DNA from: Christensenellaceae bacterium OttesenSCG-928-K19
Lineage (GTDB): Bacteria > Bacillota > Clostridia > Christensenellales > Christensenellaceae
Assembly (NCBI GenBank): GCA_030266015.1
Contig: JAJDHD010000006.1
Span: forward strand, 17,928 to 81,927
Length of the DNA: 64,000 nucleotides
Direction of reading: 5' to 3'
The stretch's first letter is position 1. The number at the start of each line of letters is the position of its first letter. Of this stretch, positions 63,210-64,000 are shown one piece after another. The notes under the pieces were generated by a model. It was not told where the DNA came from. It made no database searches and saw only the letters and a program-made list of their open reading frames with translations. A program made the translations under genes and the position numbers.

Positions 63210-63299
63210 ATTAACCAACGGCATCCTGTCTTCTAAGATTAAGGTGCAAGTGTTATTACAGCACTTTTCCAATTAAAACTGCATAAAATAACAGAAAAC

Positions 63300-63331
63300 A
63301 CAAAAGAAATAGCCAGGTTTGACTATTTCTC
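63300..63331 (-). terminator. terminator next to repeat copy R2
   Basis: Minus strand AGAAATAG-N10-CTATTTCT followed by TTTGTG. It stands to R2 exactly as the 60564-60590 hairpin stands to R1, though the stems differ in sequence. Confidence 0.7.
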
Positions 63332-63333
63332 TT

Positions 63334-63413
63334 GTGGTCTGAATGGCGATACAGCATCCTTTGAAAAAAGGCTTAACAAAAGGATTTGCAAGCAACCAAA
63401 AGCAGTATTTACT
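63334..63413. repeat. 80-bp direct repeat, copy R2
   Basis: Second copy, same orientation as R1, 2,740 bases away, about 89% identical overall with all differences in the central 19 bases. No gene of at least 60 codons lies in 63125-63534. Confidence 0.95.
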
Positions 63414-63482
63414 CAATATATGATGTGATTTAAAATATAACAGCCAACTAAAAACGATAATTTGTTTTGTTTTTTAGTATGG

Positions 63483-63511
63483 TTGATTCTAGATTTTATA
63501 AGTGCTATTAT
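63483..63511 (+). promoter_or_regulatory. promoter of the sce7726-like gene
   Basis: TTGATT (63483-63488), 17-bp spacer, TATTAT (63506-63511), 24 bases before the ATG. Confidence 0.65.
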
Positions 63512-63534
63512 ATAATTTGGGAGGGAGGATTCAT

Positions 63535-64000
63535 ATGAATAGTGATAATTACCCTATACTTTCTAGAGTTTTCACCCGCTCAGTACTGAAAAGTTTTACT
63601 ACCGGAAAAACTTTTAGTGAAATGTATAATCTTGCAGTAAAACTCTTTATATCACATCCGGAAAACAATACTAACAGTGATAATTTTGAATTATTGTATC
63701 GAGTTCTAAAAGATGAATATCGTAATGAATATTATTATAAAAACACATTGTTAAACAAGTTGTTGCTCGGTGTCCATAGCGTTAATACTACTACTGCATT
63801 AACAGAATTGCCTATTGCGGAATCGAAGGCGGATTTTTTATTAATAAACGGAAAGGCTATAGTATATGAAATAAAGACTGAACTTGATAACCTTGATCGG
63901 CTTGATGGCCAAATCTCGAGCTATTACAAGGCATTTAATCATGTTTGTGTTTTATCATACGAAAACAATGCAGATGCAATATTGAGTAAATATAAAGATA
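63535..64000 (+). CDS. sce7726-like protein, PD-(D/E)XK nuclease fold (3' end outside window)
   Basis: Starts with ATG behind GGGAGGGAGGA and stays open for 155 codons to the window edge. The N-terminal ~85 residues are helical (LSRVFTRSVLKSF). Then comes the family core TALTELPIAESKADFLLING followed by AIVYEIKTELDNLDRL, in which Asp and E-I-K form a PD-(D/E)XK active site. This is the layout I know from proteins called sce7726, found in accessory and phage-related regions. A role in defence or mobile-element biology is inference. It is AT-rich like the cyclase-like gene. Confidence 0.75.
   Translation, partial: MNSDNYPILSRVFTRSVLKSFTTGKTFSEMYNLAVKLFISHPENNTNSDNFELLYRVLKDEYRNEYYYKNTLLNKLLLGVHSVNTTTALTELPIAESKADFLLINGKAIVYEIKTELDNLDRLDGQISSYYKAFNHVCVLSYENNADAILSKYKD

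Noticed and set aside
1..64000. CRISPR array, insertion sequence or complete transposase
   Set aside because: No regularly spaced short repeats and no transposase reading frame were seen. The only sizable repeat is the R1/R2 pair.

Overview
The window looks like the chromosome of an anaerobic, low-to-mid GC Bacillota (class Clostridia) bacterium. The reasons are: [FeFe]-hydrogenase maturases HydG and HydF; a butyryl-CoA dehydrogenase/EtfBA/CoA-transferase operon with a Rex-type operator; a PyrR-regulated pyr operon with the two-subunit PyrD/PyrK dihydroorotate dehydrogenase; an 8Fe-8S aldo/keto reductase; strong AGGAGG ribosome sites; and many short intrinsic terminators. I cannot name the genus from the sequence alone.

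Layout. 1-519: the end of a probable prophage (cell-wall-binding end of an endolysin, a terminator, and a boundary with a tandem 11-bp repeat). 520-7593: a WalR/PhoP-like response regulator without an adjacent kinase, an amidohydrolase, an ABC exporter, a parvulin lipoprotein, tRNA-Leu(TAA) with a partial copy of its 3' end downstream, and two poorly known genes. 7594-15708, minus strand: lspA-rluD, then a PyrR-type leader and pyrR-uraA-pyrC-pyrF-pyrK-pyrD-pyrE; pyrB and carAB are absent. 15853-30249: murG coupled to a HEAT-repeat RNA methyltransferase, glnA, uvrB-uvrA, mutY-fkbM-fucU, a LysM-anchored 5'-nucleotidase and pyrophosphatase. 30255-37323, minus strand: aldo/keto reductase, MFS carrier, cyclophilin, hydG-hydF behind an attenuator-like leader, and a eukaryotic-type hexokinase. 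37484-49628: glycerol-1-phosphate dehydrogenase, an F420-ligase-like protein, a polar amino acid ABC importer, acyl-ACP thioesterase, phosphofructokinase, cardiolipin synthase, a ThuA-like protein and a ROK regulator. 49807-58367: a stand-alone trpB-like gene, the butyrate operon (CoA-transferase, bcd, etfB, etfA), a flavin-binding protein and a DEAD-box helicase behind its own attenuator-like leader.

From about 59.3 kb to the end the character changes to an accessory island. It holds an AEC transporter at its edge, a short relic that may be an integrase tail, a class III nucleotide-cyclase-like gene behind a possible tiny membrane ORF, and a LuxE-LuxC-type fatty-acid-reductase pair bracketed by two 80-bp direct repeats 2,740 bp apart. 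Each repeat abuts an intrinsic terminator. The window ends inside an sce7726-like PD-(D/E)XK gene.

How the parts work together: hydG/hydF, the aldo/keto reductase and the Rex-controlled butyrate operon all belong to disposal of fermentation electrons. The pyr operon makes UMP from carbamoyl-aspartate onward, under PyrR attenuation. The most unusual part is the repeat-bracketed LuxE/LuxC cassette with its cyclase and sce7726 neighbours. There is no luciferase, so these aldehyde-forming genes must serve another purpose.
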